64,000 bases of DNA from Allopusillimonas ginsengisoli (GTDB lineage Bacteria > Pseudomonadota > Gammaproteobacteria > Burkholderiales > Burkholderiaceae_B). The translations under genes and the position numbers were made by a program. Positions 61,909 through 64,000 of this stretch are shown piece after piece (position 1 is the stretch's first letter; each line of letters opens with the position of its first letter). The DNA lies in assembly GCA_005239165.1 (NCBI GenBank), contig RAPG01000009.1, positions 170,631 through 234,630 of the forward strand, written 5' to 3'. The notes beneath the pieces are model-generated. The model made no database searches. It was not told where the DNA came from and saw nothing but the letters and a program-made list of their open reading frames with translations.

Positions 61909-62204
61909 GGAGAATCCCTTTAGGTAAAGTGCTTACACAACAGTTTGTTCTGCGTGTTGGCGGTGTCAGACTCGCTGACCAGGACTCCACTTTAAGGGGC
62001 ACGCACTGACGCCTCCATGACTGCAGCATTACAAAAAAGACACGCTCTCCACGGGTATGCTCTGAAGTAAATTGCCCGACATACGCCTGCCGGTTTATGC
62101 CGGAAATGGCTGGAAGCACTGATTCATCAGGGGTTACAGCACTTACTGTAACGTTGAGAAAATTCAATTGAGGGTCGGCTATGAGGAAACACTGGCAACT
62201 GGGC
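61909..62204. other. Intergenic region
   Basis: About 296 bp with no gene or structured element that I can support. Confidence 0.4.
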
Positions 62205-62810
62205 TTAACCCGTCTTGCCACTGCTTCTTTTGCGGAACTGGGCCGCCTTGTGGCGATTGCCGCACGAGGCCATGCTGCACCAGCGGCGCTTGTGCGCCTT
62301 CGTGCGGTCATAGAACCATAGAATGCAATCGGGGTGTTCGCACTGTTTAACAAGGGTGAAATCGCCTTCGACTAACAGCTGCGCCACGGCCTCGGCCACC
62401 GGCCCGAGCAACGAGGCGATTGGCTCACCATGTACGGTGCGAGTCAACACCAGATTGCCTCCACAGTTGCGTTCCAGATGCGGAGCGCTAAGGTAGGCAT
62501 GCAAATACTTGTTTAGCGCATTGATGTCGCCTGTCTGACCCTCTTTGCGTTGAACGATCAGTCGACGCGCCAGCGTTCGTAGCGCTATCCCCTGCGCCAG
62601 CAGCTCTTCGAGATCAACCGACCTGGCCGTCAATGCGGAAGCGACTCCACATCGCTCCAGCCATCTGAGCACATCGTTGCCGCTATTCCAGTATTCAGTC
62701 ACCTCGCCATTGTTGCGAGCCTCTGTATTGAGCAAATCCATGGCGAGATGGTCACCCAACATTGGTGGCTCAGCGGAGCAATTGTCTAGGTGCGTTTCTG
62801 CATTCGTCAT
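62205..62810 (-). CDS. CGNR zinc-finger transcriptional regulator (ABATE domain)
   Basis: 201 residues from ATG 62810 (AGG eight bases upstream; ATG 62816 is an alternative). The N-terminal ABATE domain (HLAMDLLNTEARNNGEV, LLAQGIALRTLARRLI) would bind a ligand. The C-terminal zinc finger reads KQCEHPDCILWFYDRTKAHK then RWCSMASCGNRHKAAQFRKR, with the four cysteines and the CGNR motif. Members act as stress- or ligand-responsive regulators. It diverges from an alpha/beta hydrolase gene; two identical operator-like units in between imply control of both. Confidence 0.9.
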   Translation of the reverse strand: MTNAETHLDNCSAEPPMLGDHLAMDLLNTEARNNGEVTEYWNSGNDVLRWLERCGVASALTARSVDLEELLAQGIALRTLARRLIVQRKEGQTGDINALNKYLHAYLSAPHLERNCGGNLVLTRTVHGEPIASLLGPVAEAVAQLLVEGDFTLVKQCEHPDCILWFYDRTKAHKRRWCSMASCGNRHKAAQFRKRSSGKTG

Positions 62811-62815
62811 AAACA

Positions 62816-62902
62816 TAACCTATTAATACGATGTTGACAGGTTACTACAGCTTGTTCATACTTGGCTTAAGTAACCTATTAATTGTAGTTTAATTGGTTA
62901 CT
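62816..62902. promoter_or_regulatory. Duplicated operator units in the CGNR-hydrolase divergent promoter
   Basis: TAACCTATTAAT, 12 bp, GGTTACT occurs at 62816-62846 and again at 62872-62902. The two copies are exactly 56 bp apart, and the 12 bp spacers differ in sequence. Each unit is an inverted repeat (TAACC / GGTTA). The first abuts the CGNR start codon; the second lies 37 bp upstream of the hydrolase start. Equal spacing with unequal spacers indicates selected protein-binding sites. Confidence 0.7.
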
Positions 62903-62938
62903 TTAATACTGCACTGGCTTTTAACCTCAAGGAAAATC

Positions 62939-63862
62939 ATGAACACCAATAGCACGCTGTCTGCAGCAGTCCCTCTCACCACCACCGTCGCAGAAAATCC
63001 TGAACAGATTCACTACAGAACGATAGAAGTCCAGGACGTCAACGTCTTCTACCGTGAAGCCGGCTCGTCAGACGCGCCAACTGTTCTGCTGCTGCACGGG
63101 TTTGCCGCCTCGTCTTATATGTTTCGCGATCTGATCCCGCAATTGGCACAGAAATACCATGTGATCGCCCCTGATCTGCCAGGCTTCGGACAAACAACCG
63201 TAATGCCCGGCGTTGACTTCAACTACACATTCGACAGTTTGACCTCAGTGATTGACGCTTTCACTGTGGCTAAGGGGGTTAAGCGCTACGCTATGTACGT
63301 GTTCGACTTCGGTGCCCCGGTGGGCTGGCGTCTGGCGGTGCAGCACCCGCAGAAGGTCACCGCGATTGTCAGCCAAAATGGCAATGCCTACGAAGAGGGT
63401 TTAAGTGCCGGCTGGGCAGATATGCGCAAGGCGTGGGCAGAACCAACCGCCAATAACCGCGAGGCGCTGCGCCGGTTCAATACGCTTGAAATGATCAAGT
63501 GGCAGTACACCGAAGGCGTCAGCGATACGTCGTTGATTCCGCCCGAAAGTTACCAGCTGGCCTACGCAGCCATTGAGCGCATCGGCATCGAGGCGCAGAT
63601 GGATCTCATGCTGGACTACGGCCAGAACATCAAACAGTACGCGCAATTGCACGAGTACTTTCGCCGCTACCAACCCCCAATGCTGGCGATCTGGGGCCAA
63701 AATGATCCATTCTTTACGCCGGCCGGCGCCCAAGCGTTTAAGCGTGATAACCCGAAAGCCGAAGTACGCTTTCTCGACACCGGCCACCTCGCCCTCGAAA
63801 CTCATGGCAAGGAAATCACCGCACACATGCTGGAGTTTCTGAACCGCAGCATCAAGACTTAA
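62939..63862 (+). CDS. Alpha/beta hydrolase, haloalkane dehalogenase / epoxide hydrolase type
   Basis: 307 residues from ATG 62939 (AAGGAAAATC upstream). HGFAAS forms the oxyanion region, and APDLPGFGQT follows. The nucleophile position is D123 in VFDFGAPVGWRLA. An aspartate there with GxPVGWR is the pattern of haloalkane dehalogenases and epoxide hydrolases rather than serine esterases. The acid is probably in GQNDPFF and the base in DTGHLALE. There is no signal peptide. It is probably controlled by the divergent CGNR regulator. The substrate is unknown. Confidence 0.87.
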   Translation: MNTNSTLSAAVPLTTTVAENPEQIHYRTIEVQDVNVFYREAGSSDAPTVLLLHGFAASSYMFRDLIPQLAQKYHVIAPDLPGFGQTTVMPGVDFNYTFDSLTSVIDAFTVAKGVKRYAMYVFDFGAPVGWRLAVQHPQKVTAIVSQNGNAYEEGLSAGWADMRKAWAEPTANNREALRRFNTLEMIKWQYTEGVSDTSLIPPESYQLAYAAIERIGIEAQMDLMLDYGQNIKQYAQLHEYFRRYQPPMLAIWGQNDPFFTPAGAQAFKRDNPKAEVRFLDTGHLALETHGKEITAHMLEFLNRSIKT

Positions 63863-63894
63863 TGGCTAAGTTACTTCCGACCGCTGGGCGCAGC

Positions 63895-64000
63895 TCACGG
63901 TTCGGGTTCGGGTTCGGGCTCGGGCTCGGGCTCGGGTTCGAGTTCGAGTTCGAGTTCGAGTTCGAGTTCGAGTTCGAGTTCGAGTTCGAGTTCGAGTTGG
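63895..64000. repeat. Hexanucleotide tandem repeat running off the window end
   Basis: About seventeen units: first GGTTCG/GGCTCG, then uniform GAGTTC from about 63939. It lies just downstream of the hydrolase gene and continues to the last base, so its full length is not visible. No coding frame with a start enters it within the window. Confidence 0.9.

Overview
The window looks like part of a betaproteobacterial chromosome, most likely from the order Burkholderiales and the family Alcaligenaceae (a Bordetella / Pusillimonas / Advenella-like organism). This is an inference from gene content. The pointers are a Bug (TctC-type) solute-binding protein, a phasin, a DUF4148 protein, YaeQ, an RcnB-like protein, many LysR regulators and a moderately high GC content. 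No rRNA, tRNA, CRISPR array, phage module or intact insertion sequence was seen.

Layout. 1-2.5 kb: the end of a Bug protein and an ABC-F ATPase split by a frameshift. 2.6-3.7 kb: a toxin-antitoxin patch with an antitoxin whose VapC is reduced to a stub, next to an intact VapBC. 3.7-6.9 kb: an SDR/TetR pair, a DUF962-like membrane protein, MarR and YaeQ. 7.2-13 kb: an aldehyde dehydrogenase, a FrnE-like thioredoxin-fold protein, and a thiol dioxygenase followed by a four-domain rhodanese that is split in two, facing a LysR gene. 13.3-21.3 kb: a dipeptide ABC transporter (dppABCDF-like) co-directional with an alpha/beta hydrolase and an M20 peptidase. 21.8-28.2 kb: an ECF sigma factor, a TonB-dependent receptor with an STN signalling domain, a secreted hemophilin-like protein and a Slam exporter. 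28.7-38.6 kb: a glutathione transferase, the assimilatory nitrate/nitrite operon nirB-nirD-nasA-cobA, and formaldehyde dehydrogenase frmA with a divergent LysR. 38.6-45.2 kb: an accessory mosaic rich in gene fragments (VapC, RelE-like toxin, VOC, SDR, antitoxin), enclosing a LysR / SDR / amidohydrolase unit, a second SDR and a haloacid dehalogenase. 45.3-51.5 kb: a phasin, an Mla-like lipid transport operon, an NAD(P)-binding oxidoreductase and an RcnB-like protein. 51.7-64 kb: Old Yellow Enzyme with LysR, an NmrA-like protein, further LysR genes, TauE, DUF1348, L-serine dehydratase, DUF4148, and a CGNR regulator divergent from an alpha/beta hydrolase.

The most interesting unit is the 21.8-28.2 kb locus. 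It combines the parts of a Has/Fec-type surface-signalling iron system (ECF sigma factor and STN receptor) with the parts of a Slam-exported hemophore system (hemophilin-like protein and Slam). No FecR-type anti-sigma gene is present, and a strong terminator lies between the hemophore and Slam genes. A second theme is toxin-antitoxin decay: at least four remnants lie in the window and two have an intact-looking antitoxin beside a broken toxin. A third is regulatory DNA readable by eye: a duplicated CGNR-gene operator, a MarR-gene inverted repeat, paired TetR-gene palindromes and several terminators. Three simple-sequence tracts (6 bp, 7 bp and 6 bp units) are also present, one of them coding. 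Two apparent single-base frameshifts (ABC-F and rhodanese) may be real or may be assembly errors.
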